Source: Microbacterium hydrocarbonoxydans
GTDB lineage: Bacteria > Actinomycetota > Actinomycetes > Actinomycetales > Microbacteriaceae
Direction of reading: 5' to 3'
Assembly: GCF_000956475.1 (NCBI RefSeq)
Contig: NZ_JYJB01000009.1
Location: 186,001-250,000 of the forward strand
Length of the DNA: 64,000 nucleotides
Part shown: positions 32,451-42,102 of the stretch, in pieces
Layout: each line of letters starts with the position of its first letter
Numbering within the stretch: position 1 is the first letter of the stretch
Made by a program: the position numbers and the translations under genes
Notes under the pieces: generated by a model
The model's input: the letters and a program-made list of their open reading frames with translations, nothing else
Told to the model about the DNA's origin: nothing
Databases searched by the model: none

Positions 32451-33508
32451 CCCGCACCTACGCCTTCGATCCGCTGCCCCAGCCCGTGGTGGAGCCCGGC
32501 GAGTTCACGTTCGCGGCGGTCGGCCTCGACCACGGCCACATCTACGGCATGACCGAAGGGCTGCTCGGCGCCGGCGCGACACTCTCGCAGGTGTTCGACC
32601 CCGACCCGGCCAAGGTCGCCGCCTTCGTCGAGCGATTCCCGCAGGCACAGGTCGCCGCCAGCGAGCAGGAGGTGCTCGACGACCCGGACGTGCGGCTCGT
32701 CGCCAGCGCCTCCATCGCGAGCGACCGCGCACAGCTCGGCATCCGCGTCCTCGACGCAGGCAAGGACTTCTTCGCCGACAAGCCAGCCATCACCACCCTC
32801 GACGACCTCGAAGCCGCGCGCGCAGCGGTCGAGCGCAGCCGCGGCATCTTCGCGGTGTACTACGCCGAGCGCCTGCAGTCGGAAGCGGCGATCCTGGCCG
32901 GACAGCTGATCGACCAGGGTGCGATCGGCACCGTCGTGCAGGTCGCGTCGTTCGGTCCGCACCGCATCGGCACCGGGCGCCCCGACTGGTTCTATGACCC
33001 TGCCCAGTACGGCGGCATCCTGTGCGACATCGGCAGCCACAACTTCGAGCAGATGCTGCACTACACCGGCGCAACGGACGGCGAGATCGTCAGCTCGACG
33101 GTCGCGAACTACGCGCATGGCGAGACTCCCGGTCTGCAGGACTTCGGCGACGCGCACGTCGTGCTCGACAACGGCGCGACCGGCTACGTGCGTGTCGACT
33201 GGTTCACTCCCGACGGCCTCGACGCGTTCGGCGACGGCCGCACTCTGCTGCTCGGCACCGAGGGCTATATCGAGCTGCGCAAGTACACCGACATCACCAC
33301 CGGCAACGGCGGAAATCAGGTGCTCCTCGTGGATGGCGACGGTCAGTTCCGCTTCGACGCCACCGGCAAGACGGGCTATCCGTACTTCGGGCAGCTGATC
33401 AGGGACTGCCTCGATCGCACCGAGACCGCGATGACGCAGGCGCACGCGTTCAAGGCGGCAGAGCTCAGCATCGTCGCCCAGCAGAACGCGCGGGTCCTGG
33501 CCGGGTGA
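32447..33508 (+). CDS. Gfo/Idh/MocA-family oxidoreductase, atypical Rossmann loop
   Basis: A 353-residue relative of the dehydrogenase at 30565. Instead of the usual G-x-G-x-x-G loop it has AAVGLDHGHIYGM near residues 24-36, and the usual EKP is DKPAI near residue 109. The rest (GGILCDIGSHNFEQMLHY, then an anti-parallel sheet domain) follows the family. The His-rich loop is known in a subset of putative Gfo oxidoreductases; whether they bind NAD(P) normally is unclear. AAGGAG precedes the GTG start, which overlaps the cupin stop. It ends the LacI divergon operon. Confidence 0.82.
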   Translation: MTRTYAFDPLPQPVVEPGEFTFAAVGLDHGHIYGMTEGLLGAGATLSQVFDPDPAKVAAFVERFPQAQVAASEQEVLDDPDVRLVASASIASDRAQLGIRVLDAGKDFFADKPAITTLDDLEAARAAVERSRGIFAVYYAERLQSEAAILAGQLIDQGAIGTVVQVASFGPHRIGTGRPDWFYDPAQYGGILCDIGSHNFEQMLHYTGATDGEIVSSTVANYAHGETPGLQDFGDAHVVLDNGATGYVRVDWFTPDGLDAFGDGRTLLLGTEGYIELRKYTDITTGNGGNQVLLVDGDGQFRFDATGKTGYPYFGQLIRDCLDRTETAMTQAHAFKAAELSIVAQQNARVLAG

Positions 33509-33556
33509 CCCGGGTCCCTCCGGCATCCGCTCGCCTTCTCCGGTAATGTCGCCGCC

Positions 33557-35179
33557 ATGGCCACAGCGACGACGCAGACCAACAAGCGCGAGGCATTCGG
33601 CTCGCGGAACGTCTTCATCCTCTCGGCGATCGGCTCCGCCGTCGGCCTCGGCAACATCTGGAGATTCCCTTATGTCGCCTACGAGGGCGGCGGCGGAGCC
33701 TTCCTGATCCCGTATCTGTGCGCGCTGCTGACCGCCGGCATCCCGCTGCTGTTCTTCGACTACGCGATCGGTCACCGCTTCCGCGGCTCGGCGCCGCTCG
33801 CATTCCGGCGCATGCACCGCTCGGCCGAGACGCTGGGCTGGTGGCAGGTGCTGATCTGCGTCGTGATCTCGGTCTACTACGCGGTGATCATCGCCTGGTC
33901 GGCGATGTACACGTGGTTCTCCGCCCAGCTCACCTGGGGGCCGGGCAACGAGAACGACTTCTTCTTCGTCGACTTCCTGCAGTCGGCCGATGTGGCCGAG
34001 ACCGGAGTGTCGACCCAGTTCGTGCCACAGGTCGGCGTCCCGCTGATCGTGGTGTGGCTGGCCGTCATCGTCATCATGTGCCTGGGCGTCAAGAAAGGCA
34101 TCGGCCGGGCGAACATGATCCTGATGCCGCTGCTGACGGTCATGTTCGCCGTGCTGGTCGTGCAGTCGCTGTTCCTGCCCGGCGCCCTCGACGGGCTGAA
34201 TGCGTTCTTCACGCCGAACTGGGAGGCCCTCGCGGACCCGGCCGTGTGGGCGTCGGCGTACGGGCACATCTTCTTCTCGCTGTCGGTCGCCTTCGGCATC
34301 ATGGTGACCTATGCCTCGTACCTGAAGCGCAAGACCGATCTCACCGGCTCGGGACTCGTGGTCGCCTTCGCCAACTCGGGCTTCGAGATCCTCGCCGGAA
34401 TCGGCGTCTTCGCGGCCCTCGGATTCATGGCGCAGGCGCAGGGCACCGAGGTCGCCGGCGTCGCATCCTCCGGCATCGGCCTCGCATTCATCGCCTTCCC
34501 GACGATCGTCTCGCAGGCGACCGGCGGCTCGATCATCGGCGTCCTGTTCTTCGGAGCGCTCGTGTTCGCCGGGGTCACCTCGCTGATCTCGATCCTCGAG
34601 GTGATCGTCGCAGCCCTCCAGGACAAGCTCGGCTGGAAACGCATCCGCACCACCCTGACGGTCTCCCTGCCGCTCGCCGTGATCTCCATGGCGCTGTTCT
34701 CGACGACCACCGCTTTGTCGGTCCTCGACACCGCCGACGCCTTCGTCAACGCATTCGGCATCATGGCCGTGGCGCTCGTCGCAGTGATCGTCGTCGCCTG
34801 GCTGCTGCACAGGCTGCCTGCGCTCAAGGACCATCTGAACCGGCGATCGAGCTTCCCGGTCGGCTGGATCTGGATGCTGCTCGTCGGAGCGCTCGCGCCT
34901 CTGGTGCTCGGCTATCTGTTCGTGAGCGAGCTGATCGCCAAGATCACGACGCCCTACGGCGGCTACCCGGCATGGTTCCTCGGCGTCTTCGGGTGGGGGA
35001 TGGTGATCTCGCTCGTGATCCTCGCGATCCTGCTCTCGCTCCTGCCGTGGAGCGGACGCTCCCACGCCAAGGATGACGTCGACTACGACGAGTTCCTCGC
35101 GCAGGAGCACTACGACCCGGATCCGGAGACGAGCGCGATCCCGGTCTCCATCGATGAGCAGAGAGGAGCGGCGTCATGA
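33557..35179 (+). CDS. metP: Sodium-dependent NSS-family amino-acid transporter (MetP-like)
   Basis: A 540-residue transporter of the neurotransmitter:sodium symporter family. The hallmark of helix 1 is complete (AIGSAVGLGNIWRFPYVAYEGGGGAFLIPY), providing the sodium sites and the unwound substrate segment. About eleven or twelve helices follow, and then a polar acidic tail of about 45 residues. Its stop overlaps the start of a tiny MetS-type gene, which in Corynebacterium is the required partner of the methionine/alanine importer MetP. That context makes methionine/alanine import the best guess for the substrate. It is not obviously linked to the sugar genes beside it. Confidence 0.85.
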   Translation: MATATTQTNKREAFGSRNVFILSAIGSAVGLGNIWRFPYVAYEGGGGAFLIPYLCALLTAGIPLLFFDYAIGHRFRGSAPLAFRRMHRSAETLGWWQVLICVVISVYYAVIIAWSAMYTWFSAQLTWGPGNENDFFFVDFLQSADVAETGVSTQFVPQVGVPLIVVWLAVIVIMCLGVKKGIGRANMILMPLLTVMFAVLVVQSLFLPGALDGLNAFFTPNWEALADPAVWASAYGHIFFSLSVAFGIMVTYASYLKRKTDLTGSGLVVAFANSGFEILAGIGVFAALGFMAQAQGTEVAGVASSGIGLAFIAFPTIVSQATGGSIIGVLFFGALVFAGVTSLISILEVIVAALQDKLGWKRIRTTLTVSLPLAVISMALFSTTTALSVLDTADAFVNAFGIMAVALVAVIVVAWLLHRLPALKDHLNRRSSFPVGWIWMLLVGALAPLVLGYLFVSELIAKITTPYGGYPAWFLGVFGWGMVISLVILAILLSLLPWSGRSHAKDDVDYDEFLAQEHYDPDPETSAIPVSIDEQRGAAS

Positions 35180-35313
35180 CCGGCACCGCCATCGTCATGA
35201 TGATCATCGCGATGGTCACCGTCTGGGGCGGCCTGATCGCGGCGATCGTGAACCTCGCCCGGCACCCTGAGGTAGCCGAGACCGAGCCGGAGGCGCCTCC
35301 CGTAGAGCTGTGA
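35176..35313 (+). CDS. metS: MetS-type small subunit of NSS transporter
   Basis: A 45-residue single-helix protein: MTGTAIVMMIIAMVTVWG opens a membrane segment to about residue 26, followed by NLARHPE and an acidic Pro-rich tail. This is the pattern of the methionine/alanine import family small subunit. The ATG overlaps the stop of the transporter gene (ATGA), and GAGAGGAGCGGC supplies the ribosome binding site. It is easily missed because of its length, but position and pattern make it convincing. Confidence 0.85.
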   Translation: MTGTAIVMMIIAMVTVWGGLIAAIVNLARHPEVAETEPEAPPVEL

Positions 35314-35433
35314 CCGGGTTGCGCCAGGGCGCGCCGGATATTAGCTCCTCCGCACCGGCGGTGGCAATCCCGTTTGCCGATCTGAGCGGACCTCTTAGCT
35401 TTGGGCATCACCACCCCGGAGTCAGGAGCCGCC

Positions 35434-35730
35434 ATGTCCGTCACCACCAGAACCGCGCACGGCTCCGTTCGGCAGGAAACCGCACCGACCTCCAGAGTCG
35501 GCCAGGCACCCGACGAGCCGGCGTACGAACTCGTCGACCTGGATCGCTACGTCGTGATGCATGATGGTCCCGTGGGCTATGTAGAGGTCGTTCCCCCTGT
35601 CTTCGTCTGCTATGCGGGCCACCCCTATGCGAAGGCCGAGGAGGTCGGGCAGAGGCACGACTTCCAGAGCGCCGTGCAGACGGTGATCGAGCACGCCGCC
35701 TCGTCGCGACGCACTCGGCTCACCGCATGA
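35434..35730 (+). CDS. Hypothetical 98-residue protein preceding glgX
   Basis: A small soluble protein. The N-terminal 30 residues are low-complexity and probably disordered. The rest is compact and partly aromatic (YELVDLDRYVVMHDGPVGYVEVVPPVFVCYAGHPY) followed by a likely helix (VGQRHDFQSAVQTVIEHAAS). CAGGAG precedes the ATG at 35434. It overlaps the start of glgX by four bases, which implies translation together with the glycogen/trehalose enzymes. I recognise no family. No gene is visible in the 120 bases before it. Confidence 0.65.
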   Translation: MSVTTRTAHGSVRQETAPTSRVGQAPDEPAYELVDLDRYVVMHDGPVGYVEVVPPVFVCYAGHPYAKAEEVGQRHDFQSAVQTVIEHAASSRRTRLTA

Positions 35731-37976
35731 CGATCGAGGTGTGGCCAGGCTCCGCGTATCCGCTGGGAGCGACGTTCGACGGGCAGGGCACCAACTTCGC
35801 GCTGTTCAGCGAGGGTGCCGAGCGCGTCGAGCTGTGCCTGTTCGACGAGAGCGGACGAGAGCAGCGCGTCGATCTCACCGAGGTCGACGCCTTCGTCTGG
35901 CACGGCTATCTGCCGTCGCTGCAGCCGGGGCAGCTGTACGGATACCGAGTGCATGGACCCTACGACCCGCAGCAGGGCAAGCGATTCAATCCGAACAAGC
36001 TGCTCCTCGACCCCTACGCGAAGGCGGTGTCCGGCCGGGTCGAGTGGGGCCAGTCGCCGTTCGGCTACGACTTCGGCGACCCCGACTCTCGCAACGACGA
36101 CGACTCCGCCGCGGCCATGGTCAAGGGCGTCGTCGTGAACCCCTTCTTCGAGTGGGCGGGCGACCGGCCGCCGAAGATCCCCTACGCGAAGAGCGTGATC
36201 TACGAGGCGCATGTGAAGGGCCTCACCGAGCGGCATCCGGACGTCCCGGATGCCCTGCGCGGTCGGTACGCCGGCATCGCGCATCCGGCGATCATCGAGC
36301 ACCTCACGCACCTGGGCGTCACCGCGATCGAGCTCATGCCCGTGCATCAGTTCCTCGACGACTCCGTGCTCGAGGAGAAGGGGCTGTCGAACTATTGGGG
36401 CTACAACACGCTCGCCTTCTTCGCGCCGCACAACGCGTACTCGTCGAGCGGCGAGCGCGGTCAGCAGGTGCAGGAGTTCAAGGCCATGGTGCGCGCGCTG
36501 CACGCGGCGGGCATCGAAGTCATCCTCGACGTCGTCTACAACCACACCGCCGAAGGCAACCATCTCGGTCCGACGCTGTCGCTGCGAGGGATCGACAACG
36601 AGGCCTACTACCGCCTCGAAGAGGACCAGCGGTACTACACCGACTACACCGGCACCGGGAACAGCCTGAACGCGGGCAATCCGCATGCGCTGCAGCTCAT
36701 CATGGACTCGCTGCGCTACTGGGTGACCGAGATGCACGTCGACGGGTTCCGCTTCGACCTGGCATCGACGCTCGCCCGCGAGTTCTACGACGTCGACCGG
36801 CTGTCGACCTTCTTCGAGCTCGTGCAGCAGGACCCGATCGTCTCGCAGGTGAAGCTCATCGCCGAGCCCTGGGACGTCGGACCCGGCGGCTACCAGGTCG
36901 GCAACTTCCCGCCGCAGTGGACGGAGTGGAACGGCAAGTACCGCGACACGGTCCGCGACTTCTGGCGGGGCGAGCCCCAGGCGCTGGGCGAATTCGCCTC
37001 GCGCCTGACGGGATCTGCCGATCTGTACGAGCATTCGGGAAGGCGCCCCGTGGCATCCATCAACTTCGTCACCGCGCACGACGGGTTCACGCTGCGCGAC
37101 CTGGTGTCGTACAACGACAAGCACAACGACGCGAACGGCGAGGGCAACGCCGACGGCGAATCGCACAACCGCTCGGACAACATGGGGGCGGAGGGGCCGA
37201 CGGACGATCCCGCGATCAACCGGCGCCGTGCGCGTCAGCAGCGCAACTTCCTCGCGACTCTCCTGCTCTCGCAGGGCGTGCCGATGATCTCGCACGGCGA
37301 TGAGCTGGGGCGCACGCAGGGCGGCAACAACAACGGCTACGCGCAGGACAACGAGACGACGTGGATCGACTGGGGCGCCGCCGACACGCCCCTCATCGAG
37401 TTCACGGCGGCGCTGACGCGACTGCGCAGCGCACACCCGACCTTCCGCCGCAGCCGATTCTTCAACGGACGCCCGGTGCGGGTCGCCGACGGGGAACGCG
37501 TGCCCGACGTCGTCTGGCTGCGCCCGGATGCCGTCACGATGCAGCCGGAGGACTGGGACTCGGGATTCGGCCGCGCGATCGGCATGTTCCTGAACGGACA
37601 GGGAATCCGCGAGAGGGACGAACGCGGACAGCCCGTCGCCGATCTGAACTTCCTCGTGTACTTCAACAGCGGGGATGACCCCGTCGAGGTCACTCTTCCC
37701 GACGAGCGCCACGGCGTCAGCTGGGACGTGGTGGTGGACACGGCAGGTGAGGCTGACGAGGACGGGCAGCTCTCGGCAGGCGCCGTGCTCACGATGGAGG
37801 AGAAGTCGCTGCTCGTGCTCCGGTCGGCTGGCGCCGACGAGGGGCCCGTCGACGACTCCGTGGAGGCGTCGCTGCGGGCGCAGAGCGAGCGCGGAGAGGC
37901 GCTCGCCGCCGAGTCGGAGTCCGATGACGGAGAGGCGGATGCCGGCCAGGCCGATGCCGGAGCTGTGACCGCATGA
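35727..37976 (+). CDS. glgX: Glycogen debranching enzyme GlgX (GH13)
   Basis: A 749-residue isoamylase-type enzyme that hydrolyses alpha-1,6 branches of (limit-dextrin) glycogen. The N-terminal CBM48 domain (residues 1-130, with GTNFALFSEGAERVELCLFD) precedes the GH13 barrel. Conserved regions are DVVYNHTAEGN, VDGFRFDLAS with the nucleophile Asp, IAEPWDVGPGG with the acid/base Glu, and VTAHDGFTL. The C-terminal tail after about residue 700 is an acidic, Ala-rich extension of some 50 residues not seen in E. coli GlgX. It starts inside the small gene upstream and overlaps treY by four bases, forming a glycogen-to-trehalose operon. Confidence 0.93.
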   Translation: MTIEVWPGSAYPLGATFDGQGTNFALFSEGAERVELCLFDESGREQRVDLTEVDAFVWHGYLPSLQPGQLYGYRVHGPYDPQQGKRFNPNKLLLDPYAKAVSGRVEWGQSPFGYDFGDPDSRNDDDSAAAMVKGVVVNPFFEWAGDRPPKIPYAKSVIYEAHVKGLTERHPDVPDALRGRYAGIAHPAIIEHLTHLGVTAIELMPVHQFLDDSVLEEKGLSNYWGYNTLAFFAPHNAYSSSGERGQQVQEFKAMVRALHAAGIEVILDVVYNHTAEGNHLGPTLSLRGIDNEAYYRLEEDQRYYTDYTGTGNSLNAGNPHALQLIMDSLRYWVTEMHVDGFRFDLASTLAREFYDVDRLSTFFELVQQDPIVSQVKLIAEPWDVGPGGYQVGNFPPQWTEWNGKYRDTVRDFWRGEPQALGEFASRLTGSADLYEHSGRRPVASINFVTAHDGFTLRDLVSYNDKHNDANGEGNADGESHNRSDNMGAEGPTDDPAINRRRARQQRNFLATLLLSQGVPMISHGDELGRTQGGNNNGYAQDNETTWIDWGAADTPLIEFTAALTRLRSAHPTFRRSRFFNGRPVRVADGERVPDVVWLRPDAVTMQPEDWDSGFGRAIGMFLNGQGIRERDERGQPVADLNFLVYFNSGDDPVEVTLPDERHGVSWDVVVDTAGEADEDGQLSAGAVLTMEEKSLLVLRSAGADEGPVDDSVEASLRAQSERGEALAAESESDDGEADAGQADAGAVTA

Positions 37977-40321
37977 CGCTGAAGCCTCTGTCGACGTACC
38001 GACTGCAGATCACCTCGCGGTTCACCCTCGATGAAGCGGCAGCGGTCACCGACTACGTGGCGGCGCTCGGCGCCGACTGGGTCTACCTGTCTCCGCTGCT
38101 TGCCGCCGTCTCGGGGTCCGACCACGGCTACGACGTGGTCGACCATTCGCGTGTCGATCCCGAGCGCGGGGGCCCCGAGGGCCTTCGCCGATTCTCGTCC
38201 GCCGCTCGCATCGCAGGTCTCGGCATCCTGATCGACATCGTCCCCAATCACATGGGGGTGGCGGCGCCCCGGCAGAACTCGTGGTGGTGGGATGTGCTGC
38301 GCCTCGGCCAGGAATCGGGCCACGCCCGTGCGTTCGACATCGACTGGCGGCTCGGCGGCGGACGCGTCCGGCTGCCGATCCTCGGCTCAGCCGCAGACGA
38401 GGTCGTCGCCAACAGGGAGATCACGGTCGACCCGACTCCTGCCGACGACGCCCCTGACGGCACGCTGAGCTATTTCGAGCACGTGCTGCCGCTCGCCCCC
38501 GGAACCGGGGCACTCGCCGACGATCTGCCGGCCCTGCTGGCGGCCCAGCACTACGAGCTGCGGTACTGGGAGGACCAGGCGGCAGAACTCGACTACCGAC
38601 GCTTCTTCGCGGTGTCGGAGCTCGCCGGCATCCGCGTCGAGCTGCCCGATGTGTTCGCGGAGTCTCATCGGGAGATCCTGCGCTGGCTGCGCGACGGTCT
38701 CGCCGATGGCCTGCGGGTAGATCACCCGGACGGCCTTGCCGACCCCGGCGCCTACCTCGAGCGACTCGCCGACGGGACCGGCTGCGCATACACGCTCGTC
38801 GAGAAGATCCTCGAACCCGGCGAGGAGTTGCCCAGCTGGTGGCGCACAGACGGGACGACCGGCTACGAGGCGCTCGCTCTCCTCGATCGCCTGTTCGTCG
38901 ACGCTGAGGGAGCGCAGGCGCTCACCGGTCTCGACGCGCGGCTGCGCGCCGAGACCGGGCTGCCGGCCGCGCAGCCCTGGCTGGATCTCGTGCACGACAC
39001 CAAGAGGAAGATCGCCGACGACCTGCTGCAGTCGGAGGTGCGGCGGCTGGTCCGCGTGCTTCCGCAGGGCGTGGTCGGTGCGGCAGACGCGCTCGCCGAG
39101 CTTCTCGCGTGCTTCCCCGTGTACCGCTCCTACCTGCCGGCGGGTCGCGAGCACCTCCGGCAGGCGGCGGCTGAGGCCGCGCGGCGTCGCCCGGACCTGG
39201 CGGAGGCGATCGACGAGCTCGAGCCGCTGCTCGCCGACCCCGCCCTCGAGGTCGCCGAGCGCTTCCAGCAGACCAGCGGCGCCGTGATGGCGAAGGGCGT
39301 GGAGGACACGGCCTTCTACCGGTTCACCCGGCTCGGCACCCTGACCGAGGTCGGCGGCGACCCCTCGCAGGCGGCGGTGCCGGCTTCGGAGTTCCACGCG
39401 GCGCAGCAGGCGCGGCTGTCGGCCTGGCCGCACTCCATGACGACGCTCTCGACACACGACACCAAGCGCTCGGAGGACGTGCGCGCCCGGCTCTCGGTGC
39501 TCTCCGAGCTGCCCGAGCGCTGGGCGCAGGTGCTGGGCGAGCTGCGGGCGGTGCCGGCGTCGGGGCACGGTCCCTTCGACTCGCTGTTCTGGCAGGCGGC
39601 GGCCGGCGCATGGCCGATCGCATCCGACCGGCTGCTCGCGTACGCCGTGAAGGCAGCGCGCGAAGCAGCGGAGGCGACGGGTTGGCAGCATCCTGATGCA
39701 GGGTTCGAGCAGAGGCTGGCGGAGATGGCGGATGCTGCGAACGGCGCCGCTTCCGGCATCCTCACACGGTTCGTCGACGAGATCGCGGGCTTCGGGTGGT
39801 CGAACGCGCTTTCAGCCAAGCTGCTCCAGCTCACAGGCCCCGGTGTGCCCGACGTGTATCAGGGCTCGGAGCTGTGGGACCTGTCGCTCGTCGACCCCGA
39901 CAATCGCCGGCCCGTCGATTTCGCTGCCAGAGCGCGGATGCTCGACACACTGGACGCCGAGTTCGCGCGCGGGATCCTCCCCCCGATCGACGGCTCCGGG
40001 CGCGCGAAGCTGCTGGTGACCTCACGGGCTCTGCGTCTGCGGCGAGACCACCCCGAGCTGTTCCGCACCTATCGTCCCCTGGTCGTGGCGGGGCAGGCAT
40101 CCGAGCACGCCCTGGCGGTCGATCGGGGCGGGGTCACCGTCGTCGCGACCCGTCTGCCCGCGGGTCTCGCTCGCATCGGCGGCTGGCAGGACGCCCTTCT
40201 GATGCGACCTGATCTGCCGGCGACCGACGTCCTCACCGGCCGGCGGTTCGGGCCGGGCCCGATCGCGCTCGCCGAGCTGCTCGAACAGTACCCGGTCGCC
40301 CTGCTGGAAGACGCTCGATGA
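37973..40321 (+). CDS. treY: Malto-oligosyltrehalose synthase TreY (GH13)
   Basis: A 782-residue intramolecular transglucosylase that turns the reducing end of a maltodextrin into a terminal trehalose unit. The start [20 protein letters not shown], the [10 protein letters not shown] box, the [17 protein letters not shown] region with the nucleophile Asp, and the [19 protein letters not shown] segment near the C-terminus are all diagnostic. It is slightly longer than Arthrobacter TreY. It overlaps glgX upstream and treZ downstream by four bases each, so debranching, synthesis and release of trehalose are co-translated. Confidence 0.94.
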   Translation: MTLKPLSTYRLQITSRFTLDEAAAVTDYVAALGADWVYLSPLLAAVSGSDHGYDVVDHSRVDPERGGPEGLRRFSSAARIAGLGILIDIVPNHMGVAAPRQNSWWWDVLRLGQESGHARAFDIDWRLGGGRVRLPILGSAADEVVANREITVDPTPADDAPDGTLSYFEHVLPLAPGTGALADDLPALLAAQHYELRYWEDQAAELDYRRFFAVSELAGIRVELPDVFAESHREILRWLRDGLADGLRVDHPDGLADPGAYLERLADGTGCAYTLVEKILEPGEELPSWWRTDGTTGYEALALLDRLFVDAEGAQALTGLDARLRAETGLPAAQPWLDLVHDTKRKIADDLLQSEVRRLVRVLPQGVVGAADALAELLACFPVYRSYLPAGREHLRQAAAEAARRRPDLAEAIDELEPLLADPALEVAERFQQTSGAVMAKGVEDTAFYRFTRLGTLTEVGGDPSQAAVPASEFHAAQQARLSAWPHSMTTLSTHDTKRSEDVRARLSVLSELPERWAQVLGELRAVPASGHGPFDSLFWQAAAGAWPIASDRLLAYAVKAAREAAEATGWQHPDAGFEQRLAEMADAANGAASGILTRFVDEIAGFGWSNALSAKLLQLTGPGVPDVYQGSELWDLSLVDPDNRRPVDFAARARMLDTLDAEFARGILPPIDGSGRAKLLVTSRALRLRRDHPELFRTYRPLVVAGQASEHALAVDRGGVTVVATRLPAGLARIGGWQDALLMRPDLPATDVLTGRRFGPGPIALAELLEQYPVALLEDAR

Positions 40322-42102
40322 TCGAAGTATGGGCGCCGCGGGCGCACCGCGTGCGCGTGCGCCTCGATCCGGGAGGCCGCGCCGAGGATCACGAGCTCGA
40401 GCCTTCTGGAGCAGACGGCTGGTGGCGCTCAGATATCACTCTGACCGACGGCGACCGCTACGGCTTCGTGCTCGACGACGGCGAGCAGGTGCGCCCCGAC
40501 CCGCGCTCGCGCAGGCAGCCCGACGGCGTTCACTCGCCCTCAGCGGCTTTCGACGCCGCGACGTTCATCTGGAGCGACGAGGCGTGGACGGGGCGGCAGC
40601 TCGCGGGCGGCGCGATCTACGAGCTGCACGTCGGCACCTTCACTCCCGAGGGGACTCTGGACGCGCTGAGCACGCGGCTCGACCACCTCGTCGATCTCGG
40701 CATCACGCATGTCGAGCTGCTGCCGGTCAACGCGTTCAACGGGCGATGGAACTGGGGATACGACGGCGTGCTCTGGTTCGCCGTGCACGAGCAGTACGGG
40801 GGACCGAGTGCGTACCAGCGCTTCGTCGATGCCGCGCACGCCCGCGGTCTGGCCGTCATCCAGGACGTCGTCTACAACCACCTCGGTCCGAGCGGCAACT
40901 ACCTGCCCGAGTTCGGGCCCTACCTTCGCGAGGGGCACAGCAACTCGTGGGGCGACGAGGTGAACCTCGACGAAGCGGCGGTGCGCGAGTACATCATCGA
41001 CAACGCGCTGATGTGGCTGCGCGACTTCCACGTCGACGGCCTCCGTCTCGACGCCGTGCACGCGCTGAAGGACACGCAGCCTGTGCACATCCTCGAAGAA
41101 CTGGCGGAACGCGTCGATGCTCTCTCCGCCCAGCAGAACCGTCCGCTCAGCCTGATCGCCGAATCCGACCTCAACGACCCGACGCTGATCCTCCCTCGAG
41201 AAGCCGGCGGCTACGGGCTCACGGCGCAGTGGTCGGACGACTGGCATCATGCGATGCACGTCGCGCTCACGGGGGAGACCTCGGGCTACTACGCGGACTT
41301 CGCAGCTCCTGAGGCCGTGGCCAAGACGACCCAGCACGGGTTCTTCCACGACGGCACCTACTCGTCGTTCCGGGGCCGCGCGCACGGGCATCCGCTGCCC
41401 ACCGCCGTTCCGACCTGGCGGTTGGTGACGTACCTGCAGAACCACGACCAGATCGGCAACCGCGCAGCGGGCGACCGGCTCGGCGCGAGCCTCTCGGCCG
41501 ATCGGCTCGCCGTGGCTGCAGTGCTCGGGATCACAGCCCCTGGCACGCCGATGCTGTTCATGGGGGAGGAGTGGGGAGCGTCCACACCGTGGCAGTTCTT
41601 CACCTCGCACCCCGAACCCGAGCTCGCGAAGGCGACCGCAGAGGGGCGCATCGCCGAGTTCGAGAAGATGGGCTGGGATCGTTCGCTCGTGCCGGATCCG
41701 CAGGACCCGGCGACGTTCGAGCGCTCGCGGCTGGACTGGGCGGAGCTCGAGCAGGGCGAGCACGCCCGTCTGCTCGCCCTGCACCGCGAGCTCCTCGCCC
41801 TGCGGCGCGACCGCCCCGAACTCACCGACCCCGACGCCACGAAGATCGAGGCCGCCCTCGTGCACGACGACGGACCGCCTCGGGCGCGGGCGTTCCGGAT
41901 CGATCGCGGGCGGCTGTCTGTGCTCGTGAACCTGACGGGCGATCCGGTGGGGTTCGACGTGCGGGCCGGGGACGAGGTGCTGCTGGCCACCGGGCCGATC
42001 GAGCGCGAGGCGGAGCGCCTGACCCTCCCGCCCGACAGTGCAGCGATCGCCGGGCCGCGTCAGGCGGTGGCGGAGCGGATGCCGCGCACGAGCTCCGCGT
42101 AG
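40318..42102 (+). CDS. treZ: Malto-oligosyltrehalose trehalohydrolase TreZ (GH13)
   Basis: A 594-residue hydrolase that releases trehalose from the TreY product. The N-terminal beta domain ([15 protein letters not shown]) precedes the barrel with [25 protein letters not shown] (nucleophile), [10 protein letters not shown] (acid/base Glu) and [12 protein letters not shown]. The TreZ-typical [20 protein letters not shown] is also present. It is the last gene of the operon. Its final 43 bases overlap the 3' end of the convergent GH1 gene, so the C-terminal residues of both proteins are read from the same DNA. Confidence 0.94.
   Translation: MIEVWAPRAHRVRVRLDPGGRAEDHELEPSGADGWWRSDITLTDGDRYGFVLDDGEQVRPDPRSRRQPDGVHSPSAAFDAATFIWSDEAWTGRQLAGGAIYELHVGTFTPEGTLDALSTRLDHLVDLGITHVELLPVNAFNGRWNWGYDGVLWFAVHEQYGGPSAYQRFVDAAHARGLAVIQDVVYNHLGPSGNYLPEFGPYLREGHSNSWGDEVNLDEAAVREYIIDNALMWLRDFHVDGLRLDAVHALKDTQPVHILEELAERVDALSAQQNRPLSLIAESDLNDPTLILPREAGGYGLTAQWSDDWHHAMHVALTGETSGYYADFAAPEAVAKTTQHGFFHDGTYSSFRGRAHGHPLPTAVPTWRLVTYLQNHDQIGNRAAGDRLGASLSADRLAVAAVLGITAPGTPMLFMGEEWGASTPWQFFTSHPEPELAKATAEGRIAEFEKMGWDRSLVPDPQDPATFERSRLDWAELEQGEHARLLALHRELLALRRDRPELTDPDATKIEAALVHDDGPPRARAFRIDRGRLSVLVNLTGDPVGFDVRAGDEVLLATGPIEREAERLTLPPDSAAIAGPRQAVAERMPRTSSA

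Noticed and set aside
33499..33512. GACCCGGGTC palindrome after the third Gfo gene as a terminator
   Set aside because: It has no loop and short arms; nothing distinguishes it from chance in GC-rich DNA.
32384..35110. 908-codon open frame on the minus strand
   Set aside because: It covers the Gfo and NSS transporter genes on the opposite strand and has no domain pattern; it is a long GC-rich antisense shadow. The same applies to the long frames at 35625-37712, 38387-39691, 40540-42189, 43502-45079, 52204-54441 and 61221-63191.
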